A stretch of 64,000 bases of DNA from Bradyrhizobium sp. NP1 (lineage in GTDB: Bacteria > Pseudomonadota > Alphaproteobacteria > Rhizobiales > Xanthobacteraceae), in the NCBI RefSeq assembly GCF_030378205.1, contig NZ_CP127385.1, forward strand, positions 558,001-622,000, in the 5' to 3' direction. Of the stretch, positions 8,105-15,866 are shown one piece after another. Position 1 is the stretch's first letter. Every line of letters begins with the position of its first letter. Both the position numbers and the translations under genes were made by a program. The notes beneath the pieces are model-generated. The model saw only the letters and a list, made by a program, of their open reading frames with translations, had not been told where the DNA came from and ran no database searches.

Positions 8105-9349
8105 GTGTCTATGCGGGATCAAAATGCGCCGCCGTCTCGCCTGACGCGGCGAGGAGCGCTGCGCGGGTTGGGTGTCGCCGGTCTCTCGCTCATGTCCTCG
8201 CGGGCATTTGCGCAACAAACGGTCGACCTGCATGTGCCCGGCGGACCGAGCACGCGCTTCATCACAACATCCTATCCGCAAAAGGGCCGAATGATCCTGC
8301 AGCGCTCGAGCCCGCCGTGGCTTGAGACACCGTTTGAAGTTTTCGACAAGGGCGTCTTCACGCCAAACGATCAACACTATGTCAGCTGGCACTGGGCGAC
8401 CTTTCCCGGTGACGTCAACGTAGACAGCTATCGCCTGACCGTGCGCGGTCATGTCAATCAGAACCTATCGCTGTCGCTTACTGATATTTTGCACAGCTTT
8501 CCGAGAGTGGAGATCGCTGCGGTAAATCAATGCGCCGGAAATTCGAGGCTTTACGCCACGCCACGCGTCGCGGGCGCTCAATGGGCAAACGGCGGGATGA
8601 GCAATGCGCTCTGGACCGGCGTGCGGCTCAGGGACGTGCTTGATCGTGCCGGCGTAAGAGCGGGCGCCATACAGGTTCGCTTTGGCGGTCTGGACGAGCC
8701 AGTGATGTCGGGCGCGCCGAAATTTTTGAAATCGATCACCATCGATCACGCTCGCGATGGCGAGGTGATGATCGGATTTGGCATGAACGGCGAGCAGCTT
8801 CCATTGTTGAACGGATTCCCGCTGCGCCTCGTTGTACCAGGTTGGTGCGCAGTCTACTGGGTCAAGATGCTGAACGACATCGAAGTGCTGGATCGGCCTG
8901 ACACCAACTACTGGACGGCGACTGGCTACCGTGTGCCCGATACGCCGCACAACACCGTCGAGCCCGGCGAGGCCGGCGCCAAATTGGTGCCGGTGACCCG
9001 CAATGCTCCGCGATCATTCATCACCAACATCTGCGACGGCGACAAGTTATCAGCGGGGTCACCAACATCGGCGCGCGGCATCGCCTTCGGCGGCGATTGC
9101 GGTGTCGCCCGCGTCGATCTGTCGATCGATGGTGGCAAGAGCTGGCAGCCGACCCAGCTTGGTGCCGATCAAGGCAAATACGGCTTTCGGCCATGGCAGG
9201 CGCAGTTCACGTTGCCGGCGCGTGGTCCGCACACGCTTATGATTCGTTGCACTAATACGAACAACGAGGCGCAGCCCGACTTCCGCGTCTGGAATCCGGC
9301 CGGCTACATGTTTAACACCATCGAGACCACTCACGTGGTCGCGACCTGA
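8105..9349 (+). CDS. sorA: Sulfite oxidase molybdenum subunit, SorA-like, 414 aa
   Basis: A Tat signal (RLTRRGALRGLGVAGLSLMS, cleavage near AFA-Q) is followed by the oxidoreductase molybdopterin-binding domain. Cys143 in VNQCAGNSR is the expected molybdenum ligand. The C-terminal third is the Mo-co dimerisation domain (VARVDLSIDGGKSWQPTQ). The enzyme oxidises sulfite to sulfate in the periplasm and passes electrons to SorB, encoded 11 bp downstream. The start may be GTG 8105 (AGGAGG at 8089) or ATG 8111 (AGGAG at 8101). The sigma/anti-sigma pair downstream may control it. Confidence 0.9.
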   Translation: MSMRDQNAPPSRLTRRGALRGLGVAGLSLMSSRAFAQQTVDLHVPGGPSTRFITTSYPQKGRMILQRSSPPWLETPFEVFDKGVFTPNDQHYVSWHWATFPGDVNVDSYRLTVRGHVNQNLSLSLTDILHSFPRVEIAAVNQCAGNSRLYATPRVAGAQWANGGMSNALWTGVRLRDVLDRAGVRAGAIQVRFGGLDEPVMSGAPKFLKSITIDHARDGEVMIGFGMNGEQLPLLNGFPLRLVVPGWCAVYWVKMLNDIEVLDRPDTNYWTATGYRVPDTPHNTVEPGEAGAKLVPVTRNAPRSFITNICDGDKLSAGSPTSARGIAFGGDCGVARVDLSIDGGKSWQPTQLGADQGKYGFRPWQAQFTLPARGPHTLMIRCTNTNNEAQPDFRVWNPAGYMFNTIETTHVVAT

Positions 9350-9360
9350 AGAGGCCAGGG

Positions 9361-9693
9361 ATGTTGCGTGCAATTCTGCCGATGATCGCCGCCTTGGGCC
9401 TTGCCCTGTCGCTCTATCCAGTCCAGGCGGCAAGCATCACCGCGTTGAAGTCGCTGAAGCTGGATGTCCCCACCAGCGACGCCATGTTTCCGCCGGGTCC
9501 GGGATCGGATGCCATGAACAACAATTGTCTCGCCTGCCACTCCGCCGATCACGTGTTGAACCAGCCCTCGCTTTCCAGAGAGGCCTGGCAGGAAGTGGTG
9601 AACAAGATGATCACGGCCTACCGGGCTCCGGTGAGCCCTGAAGACGCCAAGGCCATTGTCGACTATCTGGCTCGCACTAAAGGGACCTCATGA
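9361..9693 (+). CDS. sorB: Sulfite oxidase cytochrome c subunit, SorB-like, 110 aa
   Basis: A signal peptide (MIAALGLALSLYPVQAA) precedes a small c-type cytochrome with one haem site, CLACH, at residues 56-60. The following segment (LSREAWQEVVNKMITAY) is typical of SorB. A Met in this segment is a plausible second haem ligand. It accepts electrons from SorA and passes them to cytochrome c. It lies 11 bp after sorA, clearly in the same transcript. Confidence 0.88.
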   Translation: MLRAILPMIAALGLALSLYPVQAASITALKSLKLDVPTSDAMFPPGPGSDAMNNNCLACHSADHVLNQPSLSREAWQEVVNKMITAYRAPVSPEDAKAIVDYLARTKGTS

Positions 9694-9975
9694 ATCGGCA
9701 GACCGGCCTGCAAGCTACGCGAACAGATGCGGGGCCATACCGGCACCCTTTAGACAACCCGCCCTTCTGCATCTCAGGCGAGGCTGTGGGCGCGCTGCCT
9801 TCGACGAACCAAACGACGCTGGTCAATTGCTTCGGTGCATGAATCCGGAGGTGGCCCTTCGCGACATATTATGCCACCACGCCAGCTTGATCCTAACGGG
9901 ACAAAGACGGACGTTGCCTTCGTCGCGTCTCGCCAACAGGCTTATAAGTACACGGCCTAATTGAGATACGCAGGC

Positions 9976-10533
9976 ATGACGACCGACGAAACTGACCTTA
10001 AATCCTTGATGCTTGCCAGTCTCGACGGCCACGCGGCTTCGCACCGCGCGCTGTTGGGCCAATTGAGCGGCCGATTGAGGGCCTATTACCGGGGCAAGCT
10101 TGCCAGAATTGGGAGAGGTGCGGCAGATGCAGAGGATTTGGTTCAGGAGGCGATATTGGCAATCCACCTGAAGCGACATACCTACGACCCGGCCGAGCCT
10201 TTGACGCCGTGGGTGCATGCAATAGCGCGCTACAAGTTGATCGACTTCCTGCGTCGGACCCGCACGTCGCCTGCCGATGTGCCAATCGACGAGGCCGACA
10301 CCATCGCGGCGAACGACGACAATTCAGACGTCGAGAGCAGCTTCGACGTCAGGAGGCTGATGGAGCAGCTGCCGAAAAACATGCGATATTCCATCGAGGC
10401 CGTGAAGCTGGAGGGATTGAGCATAGCTGAAGCAGCAAAGCGATGCGGCATCTCGGAATCGGGGGTCAAAATGAGCATTCACCGAGGGCTCAAGACGCTG
10501 GCTGCCATGATTGCCCGGGAATCACAAGCATGA
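9976..10533 (+). CDS. ECF-type RNA polymerase sigma factor, 185 aa
   Basis: Region 2 is visible in DAEDLVQEAILAIHLKRHTY and WVHAIARYKLIDFLRR. Region 4, with its helix-turn-helix, is visible in GLSIAEAAKRCGISESGVKM and the basic segment SIHRGLKTL. The ATG at 9976 was chosen over the TTG at 9961 because the protein then starts normally (MTTDETDL). The gene overlaps the NrsF-like anti-sigma gene by ATGA, so they are co-translated. Targets probably include neighbouring genes such as sorAB, by analogy; no promoter motif could be confirmed. Confidence 0.92.
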   Translation: MTTDETDLKSLMLASLDGHAASHRALLGQLSGRLRAYYRGKLARIGRGAADAEDLVQEAILAIHLKRHTYDPAEPLTPWVHAIARYKLIDFLRRTRTSPADVPIDEADTIAANDDNSDVESSFDVRRLMEQLPKNMRYSIEAVKLEGLSIAEAAKRCGISESGVKMSIHRGLKTLAAMIARESQA

Positions 10534-11171
10534 AGACGGATGAGCTGGTCACCCTCCTCGGCACAAACCTTGAGCCGGTCGATCGCAGGTCGATCGCGCG
10601 GACGCTTTATGTTGCCCTCGCCGCGGGTTCGATTGTTGCCTTGGGTCTTTCCCTCATTGGCCTGGGCGTGCGCTCGGATCTCACAACGGCCCGCGCCTTC
10701 ATTTTTCTCGTTATCAAGCTCGCTTTCGCATTCGGGATCGTCGGTCTCGCGCTAGTTTACCTGACAAAACTGGCGCGTCCGGGTGGGGAGCGAAAAACTC
10801 GGTCACTCCTGGTCACTATGCCGTTCCTGGTCATCGTGGCGCTTGCCGGGATCAGCCTGGCGCTGTCGCCCAGCTCGCACTGGGAAAAGATGATCGTGGG
10901 CGATCAATGGTTGGAGTGCCTGATCTCCATACCGATCATTGCGATAGTTCCCTTCACGATCTCTATGTGGGTCGTGCGAAGAGCTGCGCCGACGGACCTT
11001 GCTCGTGCAGGTGCTTTCGCCGGTCTCGCCGCAGGCGGGATGAGCGCAATGGCATATGCGCTTCACTGCACCGACGACTCATTGCCGTTCATTGCGGTTT
11101 GGTATGGCGGCACGATCGTGCTGTGCATCCTGGCAGGCGCCATATTGGGACCGCGGCTTTTGCGTTGGTAG
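10530..11171 (+). CDS. NrsF/DUF1109-type membrane anti-sigma factor, 213 aa
   Basis: The ATG at 10530 overlaps the sigma-factor stop. The protein has six hydrophobic segments (for example VALAAGSIVALGLSLIGLGV and LLVTMPFLVIVALAGISLAL), the DUF1109 layout. Two cysteines, Cys130 (QWLEC) and Cys180 (ALHC), occupy the positions of the conserved pair in Caulobacter NrsF, which binds and restrains sigma F and senses metal stress through these cysteines. The same role is inferred here. An upstream in-frame ATG at 10443 would put 29 extra residues inside the sigma gene and is rejected. Confidence 0.88.
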   Translation: MKTDELVTLLGTNLEPVDRRSIARTLYVALAAGSIVALGLSLIGLGVRSDLTTARAFIFLVIKLAFAFGIVGLALVYLTKLARPGGERKTRSLLVTMPFLVIVALAGISLALSPSSHWEKMIVGDQWLECLISIPIIAIVPFTISMWVVRRAAPTDLARAGAFAGLAAGGMSAMAYALHCTDDSLPFIAVWYGGTIVLCILAGAILGPRLLRW

Positions 11172-11283
11172 TGGGATATGCCTGGCTTCACGTCAGCGTG
11201 AGTCTGTGACCGCCAGAGAATTCGCTCCGAACTCATCATTAGAAGCGCAATCACGCTCTTCGAACAAATGATGGAGCCGGATC

Positions 11284-11541
11284 ATGCTAAAGAATAGCCT
11301 TCTCACGCTTTCGCTTCTGTTGCCGCTGACGGCGATATCTGCAACAGCGAACGCGGGTGCGACGATCACAGCCACGCGCCATTGGGCTAGGCAGAGCGTG
11401 CAAGACAGAACTACAAGTGCGCGAAGCAATTTTAATTCTGCATTCGCCTACGATCAAACAGCGTCACGTTTGCAACCCGTAACCGTCTTCAACGAAGGTG
11501 GGTCCGCGTGGCGTTATCAGGGAGGCCCACACCCGCGGTGA
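11284..11541 (+). CDS. Small secreted protein of unknown function, 85 aa
   Basis: It starts with a clear signal peptide (LLTLSLLLPLTAISATANA, cleavage before GATI). The mature part is about 60 residues, polar, with no Cys and no domain that I recognise. ATGGAGCCGGATCATG provides GGAG before the start. It follows the sigma/anti-sigma pair by 112 bp and may be a regulon member. Such small exported proteins are common in Bradyrhizobium. Confidence 0.6.
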   Translation: MLKNSLLTLSLLLPLTAISATANAGATITATRHWARQSVQDRTTSARSNFNSAFAYDQTASRLQPVTVFNEGGSAWRYQGGPHPR

Positions 11542-11930
11542 TGTTCACCAGGAGGAATAGTTTGAGGCACAATGCGCGTCCTTTCTGCAAAAGCGCATTG
11601 TGCCGCTTCGAAGTGGGGGACGAGGCGACCAGAAAGAGTGCGACCGAGCTTAGGGCAGCCGGATTGCTTCCCAAGCCCATCGATTTCGACCTCCTGCGCC
11701 CGGAGATCGACCAGCGCCTAGAGGGAGCTACCTAGTCCGCTTGTGGCCCTTTTGCGACATGCTGACCGCCATAACGAATGTCCGCGTTCGAGGGGAAAGC
11801 GGAAAACATATGCTCGCACTGAGTTCTTCTCTGTTTGACTCATAGGCGACATCGGTCGCGCAATTTTGCTGTGATGCACAACACAACCCTCGTTCTGGTA
11901 GCGTGTAGCCCTTGGTCGGGGGGAAATCCC
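11542..11930. other. Intergenic region with repeat-like sequence and a possible receiver-domain scrap
   Basis: Near 11640-11730 one frame ends ELRAAGLLPKPIDFDLLRPE, which resembles the last helix of a response-regulator receiver domain (the conserved Lys-Pro) without the rest. At 11734-11810 there is a GC-rich stretch beginning TCCGCTTGTGGCCCTTTTGC. Its first 14 bases also occur near 4276, and such sequences recur between genes in Bradyrhizobium-type genomes. No intact gene is seen. Confidence 0.4.
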
Positions 11931-12265
11931 ATGAGGCGGCGGGATTCATTGCGACCCTTGTGAGCACGATCGCCGCATGGCCGTTTGCGGGCCTCGCTCA
12001 GACTGCGTCAAAAGTGTATCGCATCGGGATCCTCAGTACCGATGGACCCGTCGACGCGAAGAGCATTTTTGACGCGATGCTGCGTGCTTTAGCGAGTCAC
12101 GGCTACATACCCGATCGCAATATGGCGCCCGAAATCCGCGCTAGCGGGATCCACTCTGAACAGCTGCCACAGCTTGCCAAGGATCTCGTGGCGAGCAACG
12201 TTGACGTGATCCTTACCTTCAGCTTTCCGGCAGCCATGGCCGCCAAGAACGCCGTGCGGCAAACC
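11931..12265 (+). pseudogene. ABC transporter substrate-binding protein remnant
   Basis: ATG at 11931 gives MRRRDS, then a one-base frameshift leads to FIATLVSTIAAWPFAGLAQ and VYRIGILS. This is the standard start of TrpX/BMP-like substrate-binding proteins of alphaproteobacteria (MRRREFI...AAWPFA). The match continues to VDVILTFSFPAAMAAKNA and then stops, so roughly the last two thirds are missing. It is a decayed gene fused to unrelated sequence. Confidence 0.6.
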
Positions 12266-12292
12266 CGTTGGACCGGCCGAAAGGAAGCCGGA

Positions 12293-12355
12293 ATGGGTCC
12301 GGCGGAGGCACTTTTCATCGCACAACTCGTGGTGTTGCTAGTCGGGCGCCGAAAA
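12293..12355 (+). pseudogene. Possible N-terminal scrap of a cation/proton antiporter
   Basis: Directly joined to the substrate-binding remnant, the same frame reads GPAEALFIAQLVVLLVGR, like the first helix of CPA2-type potassium/sodium-proton antiporters (ALFxAQxxxLLxVGR). Similarity stops at once. This assignment is weak. Confidence 0.25.
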
Positions 12356-12370
12356 CGCCAACTGAAGACT

Positions 12371-13705
12371 TCAGGTGGGCTTTGGGAAGGTCAGTCGCGC
12401 CTCAAAGCCGCCGCGACGACCGATCGCAGGAGACATGAGCGTTAGGCTGCCGCCGATCTGCTTCATGACGCTGTCGACAATTGCGAGCCCAAGGCCGCCC
12501 CCTGCGCCGACTGCGCATCCACGCACGAAGGGTTTCTTCAGAGTTTCGAGGGTCTCTGATGGAATGGCGGCGCCGCCGTTAAGCAGGCGGATCTGCCGGT
12601 CGCGGCCGATGACGATCTCGATCGGCTCATCGGGAGCGCCATAACGGACGGCGTTCTCGATCAGGTTGCGCAGTGTTATACCGAGAACATCCAATTCCCC
12701 CTGTACGATAAATTCGTCTGGACATTCGGCGGTCACGACGAGTCTGTCGCCCACGTCCTCGCGTCGGCGAAACTCATCGACCAAGACTTGTAAGACGGTC
12801 AATATATCAATGCGTTCACGCAGCGTCGCGACGCCTGCTCCGGCCCGGGACAGCTGCAGCAATTTTTCGGCAAGGCTGCTGAGCCCTTTTATCTGGTTGA
12901 CGATTCGCGCCGCGCGCCCTCCATGCGGCGTCCCGGCGAGCTGCGCCGATAGCAGCTGCATCTGCGCCAGCACGGCCGCGATCGGGGTCCGCAGCTCGTG
13001 CGCGCTGTTCGCCGCGAATTGGCGTTCGGTAGCCAAAGCACGCTCCAGTCGCTCCAGGAGCCGGTTCACTGCCCCCTCGATCGGAGCGAGCTCGGTGGGC
13101 AGGCCCATATCTGGAATCTGCGACAGATTGGAGCCGTCGCGACGGCCGATCTCGCTCCGGAGCCGGTCCAGCGATCGCATGCTCCGGAGCACCGCCCAGC
13201 GGATCAAGAACCAGGACAGCGGCAAGAACAGCAATAGCGGCCCGACCGTAAGTGCGACGGCTCGCCGCAGCGACTCGGAGCGGTGCATGGCAGGCTCGCC
13301 AACCTCGATGAAATAGTCATCGACAGCCGCCGGCTGAGAATAGACCCGGTACTGCGGGACGTCGTGAAAGCCGGCCTGGCGCGGCACCGGAAACGGCGTC
13401 TCGGGCGCGTTCTCGGAACGCATGACGATCTCGCCGGCCGGACCGACGATCTGATAAGCCAGGGCTCTTGCATCCATGGTTGCGACCAGGCGCTTGGCCA
13501 TCTGCTGCATGGCCTGCGGTTGCTGGACGGCATCGTAGGTGGCGGGCAGCAGCCGCTGTGCGACCTCCTCGATCGCGTCATCGAGCCTCTCGTGGACCTC
13601 GAATACCGTCAGCATGCCCGCGGCGACGCTGCCCAGCAGCCACAGCCCCGCCATCGACGAGGCCAACATCCAGATCAGCCGTGAGACCAGACTCTTGCCC
13701 GCCAC
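12371..13705 (-). CDS. Sensor histidine kinase, 444 aa
   Basis: The N-terminus has a membrane helix (LIWMLASSMAGLWLLGSVAA), a periplasmic sensor segment to about residue 150 and a second helix (VALTVGPLLLFLPLSWFLI). The dimerisation box holds the phospho-acceptor His in ANSAHELRTPIAAVL. The ATPase domain shows NLIENAVRYG and GGGLGLAIVDSV. Layout resembles QseC/TctE-type kinases. It starts 3 bp after its response regulator. The divergent metal-efflux genes suggest that it senses a periplasmic metal ion, which is an inference. Confidence 0.9.
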   Translation of the reverse strand: MAGKSLVSRLIWMLASSMAGLWLLGSVAAGMLTVFEVHERLDDAIEEVAQRLLPATYDAVQQPQAMQQMAKRLVATMDARALAYQIVGPAGEIVMRSENAPETPFPVPRQAGFHDVPQYRVYSQPAAVDDYFIEVGEPAMHRSESLRRAVALTVGPLLLFLPLSWFLIRWAVLRSMRSLDRLRSEIGRRDGSNLSQIPDMGLPTELAPIEGAVNRLLERLERALATERQFAANSAHELRTPIAAVLAQMQLLSAQLAGTPHGGRAARIVNQIKGLSSLAEKLLQLSRAGAGVATLRERIDILTVLQVLVDEFRRREDVGDRLVVTAECPDEFIVQGELDVLGITLRNLIENAVRYGAPDEPIEIVIGRDRQIRLLNGGAAIPSETLETLKKPFVRGCAVGAGGGLGLAIVDSVMKQIGGSLTLMSPAIGRRGGFEARLTFPKPT

Positions 13706-13708
13706 GCC

Positions 13709-14377
13709 CTAGTCTCCCAAACGGTAGCCGAGACCGCGTATCGTGCGAATGAAATCTCGCCCGAGCTTGCGGCGGATGCGGCTGACATAAACTTCGATGG
13801 TGTTGCTTTCGATTTCCTCGCCGAAGGCGTACAGCGCATCCTCGATCTGTTCCTTCGATATCGTCGATTGCCGTCTTCGCCCCAGAACTTCTATCACCGC
13901 CCACTCCCGAGCGCTCAGTTCGACCGGCCGCCCCTCCAATCGTGCGATCTTCGCTTCCCACTCCAGTTCGACCGGGCCGACCTGAAGCACCGGCACTGAT
14001 TTGCCGAAATACCGGCGGCTGACGGCGTCCAGACGCGCGTTCACTTCGTCGAGGTCGAACGGCTTGACGATGTAATCGTCGGCGCCCGCCTTAAGTCCTT
14101 CGATCCGGTCACTGACGAGGTCGCGCGCGGTGAGGATGACGACCGGCAGCGCATCGCCACGGCGGCGAAGTTTGCGCAGGAAATCCAGGCCGCGCCCATC
14201 CGGCAGGTGCAGATCAAGCAGCAGCGCGTCGTAGGGTACTGTGCGCACAGCGTGCTCAGCCGGTTCCAGCCTTTCGAACCAGTCGACGGCGTGTCCTGCC
14301 GCGCGGACATGCTCCTGCACAGCCGATCCGAGATGCGGCTCGTCCTCAATCAGCAAGATTCGCATGGGTCCGCTCAC
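13709..14377 (-). CDS. OmpR-family response regulator, 222 aa
   Basis: The receiver domain shows the acidic pair (LIEDEP), the phospho-acceptor Asp in ALLLDLHLPDG and the conserved Lys in YIVKPF. The C-terminal winged helix is typical (SNTIEVYVSRIRRKLG, then TIRGLGYRL). Met5 (MRIL, at 14365) is an alternative start. It is the first gene of the leftward pair with the sensor kinase and is divergent from the adaptor gene at 14504. It probably activates that efflux operon and its own transcription. Confidence 0.92.
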   Translation of the reverse strand: MSGPMRILLIEDEPHLGSAVQEHVRAAGHAVDWFERLEPAEHAVRTVPYDALLLDLHLPDGRGLDFLRKLRRRGDALPVVILTARDLVSDRIEGLKAGADDYIVKPFDLDEVNARLDAVSRRYFGKSVPVLQVGPVELEWEAKIARLEGRPVELSAREWAVIEVLGRRRQSTISKEQIEDALYAFGEEIESNTIEVYVSRIRRKLGRDFIRTIRGLGYRLGD

Positions 14378-14503
14378 TATCCTCGTGAAGCGTTGTTGAA
14401 GGAAAAAGCTGAAGCCAACCTGAACGCCAGGGAGATAAGCTTCAGGCCCACGTCAGAAAAGCCCGCTAACGATGCCGATCAACGGTTTTCTTCGGAGCGG
14501 GAA
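14378..14503. promoter_or_regulatory. Divergent promoter region between the regulator and efflux operon
   Basis: This 126-bp gap must hold the promoters of both transcripts. It contains inverted repeats CTGAAGC (14409-14415) / GCTTCAG (14439-14445) and CCTGAA (14419-14424) / TTCAGG (14441-14446), candidate sites for the response regulator. GGAG at 14494 serves the adaptor start. Protein binding is inferred. Confidence 0.35.
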
Positions 14504-15853
14504 ATGATCCATACAAGCCTGTCACGCACAGCTCACGCATTCGCGATCAATGGGTCGGAGGCCGGTCATGGCCTTTTGCCTCTTCGTCGGGCATTGCCGC
14601 TTACGCAACGCCGATTGCTCCTCAGTGTCGCGACGATCGCTATCGCCGTAGCCGCGGGATTTGCGGCGGGCCGCTCGTTGCCGTCCGCATCGACCGCCGT
14701 GCCCGTGAGCGCCCCGGCGGCAGTTGCCGCCGATCCGGAGCTGCCGGCCACAATCACTCTCTCCGAGCCGAAGCTCGCGAACCTGCAATTGCAGATCGGG
14801 CAGGCGAAGTCCGGTCCGCTGGTTCGTGCCGTGTCGGCGACGGGTAGCGTCGGCTACGATCAGCTCCACCTTGCCCGCATCAGGCCCATGGCGCGCGGCC
14901 GGATCGAGGCGCTCGATGTAAACGCCGGCGATCGGGTCGTAGCAGGTCAGCGGTTGGCAGTCCTCGACAATTTCGACCTCAGTGCCGCCCATAGCAGGGT
15001 TCTGAGCGCCGAGGCTGCGCTCAGTCAGGCACAAGCGCAACTCAGAGCGGCAAATGCTGCTTACGACCGCGCGACAAACCTTATTCGCAACGACCTCGTG
15101 ACGCAGGCCGAGGTCGAGGCTCGGCGCGCCACCGTCGCCACCATGGAAGCCGATCTCCGCACCAAGCAAGCCGAGTTGCAGCAGTACCAGGAGGAAGAGG
15201 CGCGGCTCTTGCCGGTGCGGGCCGCCACCGCAGACGCAAACCCCTCCAGCGATCAGCCGACGCTCGGCTCGCGGGGCGCCATTGTCGCGCCACTCGCCGG
15301 CGTGGTTGATTCGGTCTCCGTTGCTAAAGGGGAAATCATCGATCCGTCGACGTCGATATTGACCGTGTCAGACCTCTCGACCGTTTGGGTCCAGGCCGAC
15401 GTAGCGGAGAGGGATCTCGGCGCGGTCAAGGTGGGCGATGCGGTCGAGGTGAGAGTGAGTGCCTTTCCAGGTCGCGTTTTTACCGGCCGTGTCACTTACA
15501 TCCCCGACCAGATCGAGACGGCGACGGGGATGGCCAAGGTGCGCTGCGAGATCCCCAACCCGGACGGTGCGCTGCGCGTCAATATGTTCGCGACCGTCAC
15601 CATCCTCTCACCGCAGGGCGGCGACGCTGTCTTGGTGCCGAGCGAAAGCCTGCAGGAAGTCAACGGGCAGAGCGTCGTGTTCATTCCGACAGGAGATCGC
15701 CAGTTCGCCTGGCGTGCGGTTCGTGCCGGCCCGGTCGCAAACGGAAAGACCCAGATCGCGAGCGGGCTCGCGGCTGGCACCCCGGTCGTCGGCGAGGGCA
15801 GCTATTGGCTCAAGGCGGCTCTGATGCAGTCCACCATTCCGGACCAGGGCTGA
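14504..15853 (+). CDS. RND efflux periplasmic adaptor, CzcB/CusB-like, 449 aa
   Basis: A single N-terminal membrane anchor (LLLSVATIAIAVAAGFAAG) is followed by barrel-sandwich and lipoyl segments (ARGRIEALDVNAGDRVVAGQ), a coiled-coil hairpin rich in Ala/Gln (about residues 165-235), a second lipoyl half (IVAPLAGVVDSVSVAKGEII) and the beta-barrel (VWVQADVAERDLGAVKVGD). The ATG at 14504 follows GGAG, and the longer frame to the left would run through the response regulator. It links the CzcA-like pump, 13 bp downstream, to an outer-membrane channel. No such channel gene is next to it. Confidence 0.88.
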   Translation: MIHTSLSRTAHAFAINGSEAGHGLLPLRRALPLTQRRLLLSVATIAIAVAAGFAAGRSLPSASTAVPVSAPAAVAADPELPATITLSEPKLANLQLQIGQAKSGPLVRAVSATGSVGYDQLHLARIRPMARGRIEALDVNAGDRVVAGQRLAVLDNFDLSAAHSRVLSAEAALSQAQAQLRAANAAYDRATNLIRNDLVTQAEVEARRATVATMEADLRTKQAELQQYQEEEARLLPVRAATADANPSSDQPTLGSRGAIVAPLAGVVDSVSVAKGEIIDPSTSILTVSDLSTVWVQADVAERDLGAVKVGDAVEVRVSAFPGRVFTGRVTYIPDQIETATGMAKVRCEIPNPDGALRVNMFATVTILSPQGGDAVLVPSESLQEVNGQSVVFIPTGDRQFAWRAVRAGPVANGKTQIASGLAAGTPVVGEGSYWLKAALMQSTIPDQG

Positions 15854-15866
15854 GGGAGACATCACC

